This document shows positions 26,307-33,806 of a DNA stretch of 34,818 nt, one piece after another (within the stretch, counting starts at the first letter, position 1; each line of letters begins with the position of its first letter). The translations under genes were made by a program, and so were the position numbers. This DNA comes from Verrucomicrobiaceae bacterium. Lineage in GTDB: Bacteria; Verrucomicrobiota; Verrucomicrobiia; Verrucomicrobiales; Verrucomicrobiaceae. Under the pieces are notes generated by a model. The model saw nothing but the letters and a program-made list of their open reading frames with translations, did no database searches and was not told where the DNA came from. The stretch spans positions 1-34,818 of the forward strand of contig JAIXYN010000038.1 in the NCBI GenBank assembly GCA_027490195.1, read 5' to 3'.

Positions 26307-27230
26307 TCATTTCAAAATCGGCGTTGGGCTGATTTTGAGGACCAGCGGGCGGTGATCGCTGGCTTTGTAAAAATCGCGGTCGGCGTGGATGGTGGAGCTG
26401 CGGGTGTCGATGTGGGGGCGCAGCAGGCGGCTGGTGAAGCAGTAGTCGAGGCGTGAGTAGATGTCCGCTGCGTCCCAGAAATGTGTCCAGAGCTGGCCGT
26501 TTTCATCGCGGAGAAGGATGTCCTGCATGGCGGTGTCACTGCTGCGCGGACTGCCCACGATTTCCGCCACGGAGGGGTCATTGCGTTGCGCGTTGAAGTC
26601 GCCGTAGGCGAGGATGCGGGCACTGGGTTCCTGGGCGAAGATTGAGTCGATGTGCAGGCGCAGCAGCCGTGCCTCGTTGCGGCGCATCTCGGCCTGGTCG
26701 GCTTCTGCAACTGTGCGCATGGACTTCAGATGCACCCCGAGCAGATGCAGATCAAAACTGGGTGTGATGGCTATCGTCACATCGAGAATGCCACGCTGAA
26801 ATGGCAGTGTCTGTGCGCCGATTTGATAGGTGAGCGTGGTCTGTGGATTGCGTGCCTTGATCGGCAGTCGGGAGAGCAGGGCGAGGCGGCGTGCCGGATC
26901 GCCTCCATGCGCCAGCTCGGTGTAGGGCAGGTCCACGCCTTCCATTTGCAGGCGCTGCTGCAACTCGGCCAGATCGTCCGCGGTGCCGATCTCGCAAACA
27001 CCGAGGATGTCGGGGTGGATGGCGGCCAGGGTTTTTACCACCTGGGCGCGCTCACTTTCGGGTTTTGGTGTGCCGGGTTTGCCGATGGATCGCTCCATCA
27101 CCAGCCAGTTTTTCAGATTGTAGGAGCAGAAGGTGAGGCGCTCCGGCTCGGCGGCAGACAGCAGCGCCGCCAGGGCAAAAAAAACGGCGGGTCCCAAGAC
27201 CCGCCGCGTGAGCTGTAAATGTGGCAGCAT
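26307..27230 (-). CDS. Secreted endonuclease/exonuclease/phosphatase family protein
   Basis: This is a 307-residue EEP-fold protein with an N-terminal signal peptide (RRVLGPAVFFALAALLSAAE), so probably periplasmic or secreted. Catalytic motifs in order are CSYNLKNW, GVCEIGTADD (metal Glu), LGVHLKS, YGDFNAQRNDP (Asp-x-Asn) and KASDHRPLVLKI (Asp-His). It could be a nuclease or phosphodiesterase. The ATG is 18 nt downstream of the tatA stop. An intrinsic terminator for the minus strand (27177-27206) lies inside the first 20 codons, so expression by read-through from tatA should be low. The signal peptide spans the terminator, so a start beyond it would lose the export signal. Confidence 0.88.
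   Translation of the reverse strand: MLPHLQLTRRVLGPAVFFALAALLSAAEPERLTFCSYNLKNWLVMERSIGKPGTPKPESERAQVVKTLAAIHPDILGVCEIGTADDLAELQQRLQMEGVDLPYTELAHGGDPARRLALLSRLPIKARNPQTTLTYQIGAQTLPFQRGILDVTIAITPSFDLHLLGVHLKSMRTVAEADQAEMRRNEARLLRLHIDSIFAQEPSARILAYGDFNAQRNDPSVAEIVGSPRSSDTAMQDILLRDENGQLWTHFWDAADIYSRLDYCFTSRLLRPHIDTRSSTIHADRDFYKASDHRPLVLKISPTPILK
27177..27206 (-). terminator. Intrinsic terminator inside the EEP coding sequence
   Basis: On the minus strand a perfect 9-bp stem CGGCGGGTC-TTGG-GACCCGCCG is followed by eight T (complement of A at 27177-27184). It lies 43 nt after the tatA stop and within the signal-peptide codons of the downstream gene; the T-run encodes part of Val-Phe-Phe. Confidence 0.85.
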
Positions 27231-27248
27231 GCCAGCGGATGGAACCGA

Positions 27249-27509
27249 CTAGATGTCTTCGACGTTGGCGACGGGCTGACGCTTTTCCTGGGGAGGCGTG
27301 ATCTTCGGGCGCTCGACTTCTTCCTGGGCGTTGTGGAGTTCGTTTTCGAATTCCGTGCGGGCCTTTTTGAACTCGCCCATGCTCTTGCCCAAGCTGCGGG
27401 CAAAGGTGGGGAGCTTTTTCGCGCCAAAAAGCACGAGAATGAGGATGCCGATGATGATCATCTCAGGCGTGCCGAGAGGTCCGATAGCGAGGATGGATGT
27501 GGGGTTCAT
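27249..27509 (-). CDS. tatA: Twin-arginine translocase subunit TatA/E
   Basis: This 86-residue protein forms part of the Tat pore that exports folded proteins. It has a short N-terminus, one membrane helix (about residues 16-32: MIIIGILILVLFGAKKL), the conserved FG-x-KKLP hinge and an amphipathic helix (FARSLGKSMGEFKKART). A charged, disordered C-terminal tail with PPQEKRQP follows. The length fits TatA/TatE. tatB and tatC are not in the window, so they are elsewhere. A terminator lies just after the stop. Confidence 0.94.
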   Translation of the reverse strand: MNPTSILAIGPLGTPEMIIIGILILVLFGAKKLPTFARSLGKSMGEFKKARTEFENELHNAQEEVERPKITPPQEKRQPVANVEDI

Positions 27510-27780
27510 ATGGGTACTAGGTTTGCATTGTTCGTGGTGACGTGCAACGCGGACTTTATGTCGTTCCCAGTGGGGCCATGGTCCTTTGCGCGGAGTGAAA
27601 ACGACCCGGCAGTAACGCCGTGGTGATGTCTTCCATGATATTTAACGCTGCATCTGTCTTTTGGTTAGCAAAAAATTCCTGATTTTGGGTGTTTTTGTTC
27701 GGTTCTGCCGCCTGGTCCTGCATGGGAACCAGAGTTTGGCGATTGCACAGGCTGTCTGTGCGCGTACCAATGCGCTGACT

Positions 27781-28089
27781 ATGATTCACAACGTTTATTT
27801 CTGGCTCAAGCCTGACCTTTCTGCGGAACAACTCACCACTTTCGAGACGGAGCTGATGCACCTGCTTGAGATCGACTACCTCGTGCATGCCTTTGTGGGC
27901 AAGCCGGCGGACACGGAGAAGCGGCCGGTCTGCGATCACTCCTTCAGCTACTCGCTGACGCTGCATTTCAAAAACATGGAGGATCATGTGTTTTACCAGA
28001 AGGAGTGCCCGAAGCACCTGCGCTTTGTGGCGGCGTGCAAGACGTTCTGGGAGCGTGTGGTGATCTACGACAGCTCACCCCTGCACTGA
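27781..28089 (+). CDS. Dabb family protein (stress-responsive alpha/beta barrel)
   Basis: This is a 102-residue dimeric alpha+beta barrel (Dabb) domain. The start MIHNVYFWLKPDLSAEQ, with the conserved His in the first strand (HNVYFWL), and the later block CDHSFSYSLTLHFKNMEDHVFYQ with PKHLRFV are typical. Dabb proteins include plant stress proteins and small enzymes; the bacterial role is usually unknown. ATG 27781 is chosen over the upstream 27661 because homologous domains start there. It precedes an aminotransferase gene by 19 nt and is probably first in an operon of four genes. Confidence 0.88.
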   Translation: MIHNVYFWLKPDLSAEQLTTFETELMHLLEIDYLVHAFVGKPADTEKRPVCDHSFSYSLTLHFKNMEDHVFYQKECPKHLRFVAACKTFWERVVIYDSSPLH

Positions 28090-28108
28090 GTTCTCTCCCT
28101 CCACGGCC

Positions 28109-29452
28109 ATGTCCTACACCTTCCCGAAATCTGCGGAGCTCTTCGCCCGCGCCCAGCTTAGCATTGCTGGTGGCGTCAACAGCGGCATCCGCAAAATGGA
28201 GGTCCCCGTGCCTCTGTATTTCGGCCACGGCAAGGGCTCGCGCCTGTTCGATGTCGATGGCAATGAGTACATCGACTTCCAAATAGGGCAGGGGGCCATC
28301 CTCTACGGTCACGCATCGGAAGGCATGGCAGATGCCATCGGCATTCAGGCGCACAAAGGCACCCACTGGGCCGCGCAGAGCGAACTGGAGATCGACGTGG
28401 CCGAGCGGCTGCAAAAAATGATCCCCGGCGCGGAACGCGTGCGCTTCAACAACAGCGCCACGGAGGTGGTGCTCTCCGCGCTGCGACTGGCCCGTGCGCA
28501 CACCGGCAGGTCGATGATTTTGAAGTTTGAAGGCCACTACCACGGCTGGGGAGATGAAGGCCTCGTCGGCTACGCGCCACCTCCGGGCCAGTGGGGCACC
28601 GAGGATGATCCGACACGCCTGCACCCGAGCAAAGGCGTGATCCCCGAAGTGCTGAACACCTTTGTCGTCGCTCGCTGGAATGATCCTGCGCATCTGCGTC
28701 AGCGCGTGGCAGAGCATCACGATCAGATCGCTGCCATCATCTTTGAGCCGGTGCTGTGCAACACTGGCTGCATGCCTGCGGTTGCTGGCATGCTCGAAAC
28801 GATTCGTGAGTTGTGTGATGAAAACGGCATCGTCATGATCGCTGATGAGACCATCACCGGCTTCCGCTTTGGTGCGGGCTGTGCGCAGTCCTACTACGGC
28901 TTCACACCCGACCTGACGATTCTCGGCAAGGCCATCGGCGGTGGCGTCCCCTTTGCGGCTCTCGTCGGCAAAGAAAAGTTTTTTGCCAAGATCATGAGTG
29001 GCGAAGTCGTGCATGCGGGTACTTTGAATGCCAACCCACTGTGCCTTTCCGCTGCCAAGTGGTGCCTGGACGAAGTCATCGCCCTCGGCGACAAACACCC
29101 TGCTGGCATGATCGACCTCGGCGAGCAGTTGATGGCCGGCTTGAGCAAACTGGCGGCGCAGTACAACATCCCGCTGCAGCCCCAGGGGCCCGGCCTCGTC
29201 TTCCACGCCACCATGCTCAAGCCCGGTGCGCCGGAGGGACCCATCACGAACTACCGCGACTACGCCATGCGCCAGGACGCGCCGCGCTGGGCCCACCTGC
29301 GCCGCTGCCTCCTCGAAGAAGGTGTGCGTGCCATTGAGCGCGGCCTCTGGTTCATCAGCCTCGCGCACACCCAGGCGGACATCGATGAAGCGCTGCAGCG
29401 TGCCGAGCCTGCCTTTGCCCGCCATGCGGCGGAGTGGAAAGCCCCATGCTGA
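28109..29452 (+). CDS. Class III aminotransferase, glutamate-1-semialdehyde aminomutase-like
   Basis: This 447-residue PLP enzyme is of the class III aminotransferase family. Landmarks are NNSATEVVLSALRLARAHTGR (phosphate-binding Ser/Thr region), FEGHYHGWGD, the cofactor Asp246 in MIADETITGFR, the Schiff-base Lys274 in LGKAIGGGVPFAAL and HAGTLNANPL. The overall sequence resembles HemL, but details (NSATEV instead of NSGTEA; no YTRF/LPVG-type core) suggest a related aminotransferase rather than the heme enzyme. The substrate is unknown. It overlaps the following queE start by 7 nt and follows the Dabb gene by 19 nt. Confidence 0.88.
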   Translation: MSYTFPKSAELFARAQLSIAGGVNSGIRKMEVPVPLYFGHGKGSRLFDVDGNEYIDFQIGQGAILYGHASEGMADAIGIQAHKGTHWAAQSELEIDVAERLQKMIPGAERVRFNNSATEVVLSALRLARAHTGRSMILKFEGHYHGWGDEGLVGYAPPPGQWGTEDDPTRLHPSKGVIPEVLNTFVVARWNDPAHLRQRVAEHHDQIAAIIFEPVLCNTGCMPAVAGMLETIRELCDENGIVMIADETITGFRFGAGCAQSYYGFTPDLTILGKAIGGGVPFAALVGKEKFFAKIMSGEVVHAGTLNANPLCLSAAKWCLDEVIALGDKHPAGMIDLGEQLMAGLSKLAAQYNIPLQPQGPGLVFHATMLKPGAPEGPITNYRDYAMRQDAPRWAHLRRCLLEEGVRAIERGLWFISLAHTQADIDEALQRAEPAFARHAAEWKAPC

Positions 29453-30141
29453 TCTCCGAGACCTTCTATTCCGTGCAGGGCGAGGGCTCGCTCGTGGGCG
29501 TTCCTTCTGTGTTTGTGCGGACTTCCGGCTGCAATCTGCGGTGCACGTGGTGTGACACGCCGTATGCCTCTTGGAAGCCCGAAGGCGCGGAGATGAGCCT
29601 GGAGGAAATCGTTGCCGTAGTGCAGCGTGAGCCGACGCGCTTTGTCGTCGTCACTGGCGGTGAGCCGATGGTGGCGAAAGGGATGCCGGAGCTGCTGGCG
29701 CAACTGCGTGCTGCGGGCAAGCACATCACGATTGAAACGGCGGGAACGATTGCGCCGGACGGCGTGGCCTGTGATCTGGCCTCCATCAGTCCGAAGCTCG
29801 CGCATTCGACGCCGAGCGAAGCGAAGGCTGGCAAGGCATGGGCGGAGAAGCATGAGCGGCTGCGGCTGCAGCCAGAGGTACTGCGTGCTTGGTGTGAGAG
29901 CTACGACTTCCAGCTCAAGTTTGTCGTCGCGACAGAGGCGGATGTCGAAGAAGTGCGTGCGGTGGTGGACTCCATCGGGGTGCCGGTGCCGCCGGAGAAG
30001 ATTTTGCTGATGCCCGAAGGCATCACGCAGGAGGCCTTGCGCTCACGCCAGGCATGGCTGGTGGAAGTGTGCAAGCGCACCGGCTGGCGCTACTCGCCTC
30101 GGCTGCACATTGATCTGTTTGGCAACAAGCGCGGCACATGA
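29446..30141 (+). CDS. queE: 7-carboxy-7-deazaguanine synthase QueE
   Basis: This 231-residue radical-SAM enzyme makes the deazaguanine core of queuosine. The N-terminus is MLISETFYSVQGEGSLVGVPSVF, the shape of QueE, followed by the cluster motif CNLRCTWC (Cys29, Cys33, Cys36) and DTPYASW. GGEPM is the SAM-binding GGE-type motif. SPKLAHSTPSE and LKFVV follow. ATG 29446 overlaps the aminotransferase stop by 7 nt, so the genes are coupled. No other queuosine genes (queC, queD, queF) are adjacent. The next gene starts with an ATGA overlap. Confidence 0.93.
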   Translation: MLISETFYSVQGEGSLVGVPSVFVRTSGCNLRCTWCDTPYASWKPEGAEMSLEEIVAVVQREPTRFVVVTGGEPMVAKGMPELLAQLRAAGKHITIETAGTIAPDGVACDLASISPKLAHSTPSEAKAGKAWAEKHERLRLQPEVLRAWCESYDFQLKFVVATEADVEEVRAVVDSIGVPVPPEKILLMPEGITQEALRSRQAWLVEVCKRTGWRYSPRLHIDLFGNKRGT

Positions 30142-30767
30142 AACGGCGGTCGAGAGGATCGAGGAAACTGTGGACGCTGCTGTGGCTGGTCGTTGCGCTG
30201 CTGCAGGCCTGGAATCATTACCGTGACAAGCCGCCACAGGCCAGGCCGGAGAGGGACAGTCGATTCGTGACGCTGGCGGATGCCCAACTGGTCGAGGATG
30301 CAGGCAATGATGGCGACAGCTTTAAGATCGCGCATGAAGGTGGCGAGCACGTGCTGCGGTTGTACTTTGTCGATTGCCCGGAAAAGCGGTTGTATCCGCT
30401 GGTGAAAAACCGGCTAAAGGATCAGGCCGCTTATTTCGGTGGCTTGAGCATTCCGCAAACGGAGAGCTTGGGGCTGGAGGCGAAGGCCTACACGGAGAAG
30501 CTGCTCATTGAGCGGCGCTTCACGATCCAGACACGCTGGGAGAGCGTCTATGGCAGCGCCCGTTCGTATGCGCTGGTGTTCTTTGATGATGGCGAGGAAC
30601 TCTCCGAAAAACTGGTGAAGGCGGGACTGTGCCGAATCCACACCAAAGGCACGTGGATGCCCGACGGCCGCCGCGAATACGACTTCGAAAATCATCTGCG
30701 CGCCCTGGAGCACGAAGCCAAAGCCGCGCAGCGCGGTGCGTGGGGTAAACCCACGCCCGCCGAGTAA
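30138..30767 (+). CDS. Membrane-anchored thermonuclease (SNase-like) family protein
   Basis: This 209-residue protein has a basic N-terminus and one hydrophobic segment (about residues 11-25), a probable signal anchor. The SNase-like OB-fold follows: DGDSFKIAHEGGEHVLRLYFVDCPE (Asp and Arg of the metal/phosphate site), TEKLLIERRFTIQTR with its basic residues, and a C-terminal helix region ENHLRALEHEAKAAQRGAWGKP typical of the family. The ATGA overlap with queE couples the two genes. The enzyme probably acts outside the cytoplasm on nucleic acids. A hairpin terminator lies about 40 nt downstream, closing the four-gene run. Confidence 0.9.
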   Translation: MKRRSRGSRKLWTLLWLVVALLQAWNHYRDKPPQARPERDSRFVTLADAQLVEDAGNDGDSFKIAHEGGEHVLRLYFVDCPEKRLYPLVKNRLKDQAAYFGGLSIPQTESLGLEAKAYTEKLLIERRFTIQTRWESVYGSARSYALVFFDDGEELSEKLVKAGLCRIHTKGTWMPDGRREYDFENHLRALEHEAKAAQRGAWGKPTPAE

Positions 30768-30804
30768 GCGCAAGCCTGCACAAAACGCGCCAGCGTCCTG
30801 GAGT

Positions 30805-30826
30805 GCGCCGGTCCTCCGGCGCTTTT
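30805..30826 (+). terminator. Hairpin terminator closing the Dabb-queE-SNase operon
   Basis: The perfect 7-bp GC stem GCGCCGG-TCCT-CCGGCGC is followed by TTTT, about 40 nt after the SNase stop. An outer TGGAGTGC/GCACTCCA inverted pair surrounds it (about 30799-30806 and 30867-30874). Confidence 0.72.
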
Positions 30827-30923
30827 CGCATGCCCATGGCCTCTCGCAAAGCTCCAGAGGACTGGAGCACTCCAAAACGCAAAGCGCACGCGTCTGCCAG
30901 TACCCATGACGAATGCCTCCTCC

Positions 30924-31319
30924 CTACATCAGCCCCGCCACCAGTGGCACATCCGCCGGCGCCAGCTCATACTCCTTCAACTCCCCACGCTCTACCCACG
31001 CCAGCGCGGTATGCTCATGCGCATGCGGCTCGGGGCTTCCCTCCGCGAGTTCACACACAAACGGAATCAGCTCAATGCGCCCCCAGTCATACGCATGCAC
31101 AAACGGCGCGAGCGTCTGCGTGATGCGCACCGTGCAGCCCAGTTCCTCCTGCAGCTCCCGATGCAGCGCTGCCTCCTCAGATTCCCCAGCCTCCACCTTG
31201 CCGCCAGGAAACTCCCACAATCCACCGAGCTTCTTGTCCGGCGGCCGCTGCGCCAGCAGGATGCGATCACCACGCACAAGGATGGCGCAGACGACAGGCA
31301 CGGGTGGTTTCGGTTCCAT
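30924..31319 (-). CDS. NUDIX hydrolase, MutT-like
   Basis: This 131-residue protein carries a canonical Nudix box at about 40-62 (Gx5Ex7REUxEExGU: GKVEAGE, then RELQEELG). The N-terminal VVCAILVRGDRILLAQRPPDKKLGGLWEFPGG is the classic MutT opening, pointing to an 8-oxo-dGTP pyrophosphatase that sanitises the nucleotide pool. WVERGELKEYELAPADVPLV at the C-terminus also fits that subfamily. Substrate assignment is inference. It lies 9 nt downstream of the glycosyltransferase gene on the same strand. Confidence 0.9.
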   Translation of the reverse strand: MEPKPPVPVVCAILVRGDRILLAQRPPDKKLGGLWEFPGGKVEAGESEEAALHRELQEELGCTVRITQTLAPFVHAYDWGRIELIPFVCELAEGSPEPHAHEHTALAWVERGELKEYELAPADVPLVAGLM

Positions 31320-31328
31320 GGGCTTCTC

Positions 31329-32426
31329 TCAGGCCTTCGCCACCGTCAGCGCCGCCTTGGCCGTGCGCACTGCCGCATCCGGCATGCTGATCTTGGCCAT
31401 GCTGGTACGCATGCGGCGGCCCACGGCGCTGTTGTTGGTCAGGATGCTCTCCACCGCTGCAGCCGTCTCCTTCGCGGTCTTCGTGACGATGCCGCCATCA
31501 TGCTTGGTCACCATCTCTGCATTGCCCTCCTCCTGGCCAGGCACCACGTAATCAATCACCGCAGGGATCTTTGCCGCCAGCACCTCATGCAGGATCGCCC
31601 CACCCGCCTTGCAGATCACCACATCGTGCGTGCGCAAAAATTCCGGAATGCGCTTCGTCCAGCCAATGATTTCAATCGTGTCCGGCGGCATCGAGTCCAT
31701 GAAGCGCCGCAGCACATGATACAGGCGCTTGTCATGCTTGCCCACCGGCAGCGTCATTTTCACCCCACTGCGAAACAGCGGCTTCAGCGCCTCAAGCGTC
31801 GCCGCCACACGCCGCCCCGTCGTGGAGGGCAGGTAAAGAATGCGCGCATGAGAAACGGGCGGCAACTCCGGCAGCGGTTCCGTGAAGGCAAGATCCACCG
31901 GAAAGCCGGTCACGCGGATCTTGCTCTCCGGCACCCCAAAGCCCACCACCACTTTCTTCGTCTCATCATCCGCCACGCAAAACAGCTCGCTGCCAGACAT
32001 GACCCACACGCGGTTCACGCTGATGGAATCCGTGATCACCGTGCAAAGCGGCGGCACGGCCTGCTTCTTGGACAAGGTCTCCAGCAGGATGGCATAGAGC
32101 GGATAAGTGCTGATGATCAGGCGTGGCTGCTCCTTCTTGATGCGCTCTTTCAGGGCGTTCACCATCGCCGTCTGCCACATCGCATCCGGCCCCGTCAGGG
32201 ACTCCCTGCCCATCAGGTCATACGTCATGCGCCAGCCCGCCGGCCAGTGCGTGATGGCAAACTGATACAGGCTTTTGCACACATCAGAGATGAGCGGCAG
32301 CGCCTCGCTGATGAGATCGGTGGTCTCTATTTTCTCTTCGGGGCACAGGCGTGTCAAAGCCTCCGCCACAGAGCGTGCGGCGGTGTTATGCCCATCGCCA
32401 AAACCTGCGGTAAGGATCAAAATCAC
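31329..32426 (-). CDS. MGDG-synthase-like glycosyltransferase (GT28 family)
   Basis: This 365-residue protein is of the MGDG synthase/1,2-diacylglycerol glycosyltransferase type. It opens with VILILTAGFGDGHNTAARSVAEAL, the characteristic N-terminal strand plus G-x-GH-x-AA. The C-terminal half has KHDKRLYH, IEIIGWTKRIPEFLRTHDVVICKAGGAILHEVLAAKIPAVIDY and VPGQEEGNAEMV, the GT-B nucleotide-sugar-binding signature. A role in glycolipid synthesis at the membrane is inferred. The start is GTG at 32426, which begins exactly at the conserved strand; a TTG at 32477 would add 17 unconserved residues. The NUDIX gene follows. Confidence 0.88.
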   Translation of the reverse strand: MILILTAGFGDGHNTAARSVAEALTRLCPEEKIETTDLISEALPLISDVCKSLYQFAITHWPAGWRMTYDLMGRESLTGPDAMWQTAMVNALKERIKKEQPRLIISTYPLYAILLETLSKKQAVPPLCTVITDSISVNRVWVMSGSELFCVADDETKKVVVGFGVPESKIRVTGFPVDLAFTEPLPELPPVSHARILYLPSTTGRRVAATLEALKPLFRSGVKMTLPVGKHDKRLYHVLRRFMDSMPPDTIEIIGWTKRIPEFLRTHDVVICKAGGAILHEVLAAKIPAVIDYVVPGQEEGNAEMVTKHDGGIVTKTAKETAAAVESILTNNSAVGRRMRTSMAKISMPDAAVRTAKAALTVAKA

Positions 32427-32486
32427 CGCGCATCGCTGGCTGAGAAACGAATGAAAACAAGCGAAAAGGGCAGGCAAACTCGTGAG

Positions 32487-32514
32487 TTGACATTATTTCG
32501 TAAATGTTAATAAT
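32487..32514 (+). promoter_or_regulatory. Sigma-70-like promoter for the 32527-33074 pair
   Basis: A perfect -35 TTGACA (32487-32492), a 16-nt spacer and -10 AATAAT (32509-32514, five of six consensus positions) predict transcription starting about 32521. That is only a few bases before the ATG at 32527, so the mRNA would be nearly leaderless. Confidence 0.55.
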
Positions 32515-32526
32515 CGGGAATAATTC

Positions 32527-32784
32527 ATGACCCGGCAGCGCGCCAGATCCACGAGCCAGATGCTCGCCGCCACCGTGACACTCGCGGTGGTGCTAATCAT
32601 GCTCACGCCTTTGCGTCGTGGCCCGGCGGAGAATCATTCGCGTCAGGCGGGCTGGTTGCCCCTGCTCAATCAGGGCGGCATGGCAGACACCCCCGCGTTT
32701 CGCCGTTTGCACACGTCTCCCGCTCACTTTGCCGCGAGCGATCAGCCTCTCTCCCGCCAACCGTCATCCATTCCGCTGCCATGA
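32527..32784 (+). CDS. Small hypothetical protein with membrane segment, 85 aa
   Basis: I do not recognise a family. It has a basic N-terminus (MTRQRARS), one hydrophobic helix (about 12-27: MLAATVTLAVVLIMLTPL) and then a polar, Ser/Pro-rich tail. The 3' end overlaps the next gene as ATGA, and a good promoter lies just upstream. This context supports a real small gene, although composition alone would not. The tail might face the periplasm. Confidence 0.5.
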   Translation: MTRQRARSTSQMLAATVTLAVVLIMLTPLRRGPAENHSRQAGWLPLLNQGGMADTPAFRRLHTSPAHFAASDQPLSRQPSSIPLP

Positions 32785-33074
32785 GCAGCCGGTTCAAGCC
32801 CCCCGGCCAGTGTCCCGTGTGTGGTGAATGGGTCCCCCGTGGAGCCGCCGCCTGCGATGACTGCGGCGCCTGCGCCAAATCCGGTTGGAGTGGTGACACC
32901 CATACCGACGGCCTCGACCTCCCCGATGAAGACTTCGACTACGACGACTTCATCGCCCGCGAATTCGGCGGCAAGCCCTCCAAGCAATCCCTCATCACCA
33001 ATCTCTGGTGGTGGGTTGCGCTGGTGCTGCTGCTCATCCTCGTCGTGGGCGCGTTGATGCCCTTATTTCGCTGA
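32781..33074 (+). CDS. Zinc-ribbon membrane protein, 97 aa
   Basis: The 97-residue protein starts with a double-zinc-ribbon-like part: CPVCGEWVPRGAAACDDCGAC (two CxxC pairs, residues about 11-31). An acidic linker (about 40-60: DLPDEDFDYDDF) and one C-terminal membrane helix (about 74-95: WWWVALVLLLILVVGALMPL) follow. The topology, with a cytosolic zinc finger, resembles small membrane-tethered regulators. The start overlaps the previous stop by 4 nt. The specific role is unknown. Confidence 0.78.
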   Translation: MSSRFKPPGQCPVCGEWVPRGAAACDDCGACAKSGWSGDTHTDGLDLPDEDFDYDDFIAREFGGKPSKQSLITNLWWWVALVLLLILVVGALMPLFR

Positions 33075-33311
33075 GCTGTAACCAGGCAGTAGGGAGCCAA
33101 CGAGCATGGCAGGAAGCTCCAGCGCCAACGCGAGCGCACAAGCGTCTTGGGCTGCGGTGACAGAGATGCAAGGCGCAAGACTGCATCGGCAGCACCGCTT
33201 TCGCGGGGGCCAACGTGCTGTCCGTCCACAGCACTCAATCCGGCCTGCGACAGCGGCGTCGAGCCAAGGCTTGCCACACCCGCAAGCGAATGCCTCCCAA
33301 TCCATGGCTTG

Positions 33312-33417
33312 TAAAAGATGAGGGGTAAAAGATTTTTCCAGAGCAGGACTGTGCCCAGAAGTGCCGCCGGCCTTGTGAGTAGGACTCCGTTCTTCATCTT
33401 TTACCGGCAATCTTTTA
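33312..33417. repeat. Nested inverted TAAAAGAT repeats
   Basis: Two copies of TAAAAGAT in + orientation and two in - orientation, about 85 bp apart, separated by TGCCGCCGGCC-like GC-rich sequence. TAAAAGATGA and TCATCTTTTA are perfect inverted partners. Confidence 0.75.
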
Positions 33418-33687
33418 CCAGCCCAAATCAAAACTCCCGCCAGATCTGCTCTGCCACGCGTCCCTGACTTGATTGAGAGAGGGGCACTTGGTCAGAGGGG
33501 GGGATGCGCAGCGGTATCCATGACCGAGGAAGAGGACTCGTCTCGCTCAAGGCGTTGCCTACTTCATCTCCCGCCCATTCGTGCCTAGCATCAATCTGGC
33601 TCCACCGCAACGCGGTGGATGGCTCGTGCGTTCATTTTCCTTCTTTAATCTTGTTAATTCAAACTCAGGAAGATTAGAAGAGCCGCC

Positions 33688-33716
33688 AAAAAGGAGAGGC
33701 TCTGCCTCTCCTTTTT
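33688..33716. terminator. Perfect palindrome terminator, no gene upstream
   Basis: The 13-bp arms at 33688-33700 and 33704-33716 (core GGAGAGGC/GCCTCTCC) carry A5/T5 tails and loop TCT. It can act in both directions. No coding gene ends near it on the + strand. Confidence 0.85.
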
Positions 33717-33765
33717 GTATTTGTTCGGAGAGGCAAACCTCACGAAAGAACTCGAAAACTTTTCG

Positions 33766-33800
33766 CGTTTTGTCACTGGTATGACCTCCTACCAGCTCTT
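33766..33800 (+). promoter_or_regulatory. Possible leader hairpin before the SDR gene
   Basis: CTGGTA and TACCAG (6-bp stem, loop TGACCTCC) are followed by CTCTTTTATTT just before ATG 33807. The loop contains CCTCC, and no Shine-Dalgarno is visible. It may attenuate translation, but this is speculative. Confidence 0.3.
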
Positions 33801-33806
33801 TTATTT

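Larger units (their letters stand above)
33075..33806. other. Non-coding region with inverted TAAAAGAT repeats
   Basis: I see no convincing gene. The octamer TAAAAGAT occurs at 33312-33319 and 33326-33333, and its complement at 33396-33403 and 33410-33417, giving two nested inverted pairs. A minus-strand open frame (33063-33431) spans these repeats and looks repeat-derived. The right part holds a perfect palindrome at 33688-33716, which may end an unannotated RNA or protect the SDR gene. Confidence 0.55.

Noticed and set aside
28109..29452. Assignment as hemL
   Set aside because: The sequence is of the same family, but key family blocks differ, and no other heme genes adjoin it; kept as a class III aminotransferase.
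29446..29560. preQ1 riboswitch for queE
   Set aside because: queE overlaps the preceding gene by 7 nt, so no leader exists there. No preQ1-like fold was recognised upstream of the operon.
33063..33431. Minus-strand 122-aa protein over the TAAAAGAT region
   Set aside because: It spans the inverted repeats, is Cys/Ala-rich without a recognisable domain, and probably is repeat-derived.
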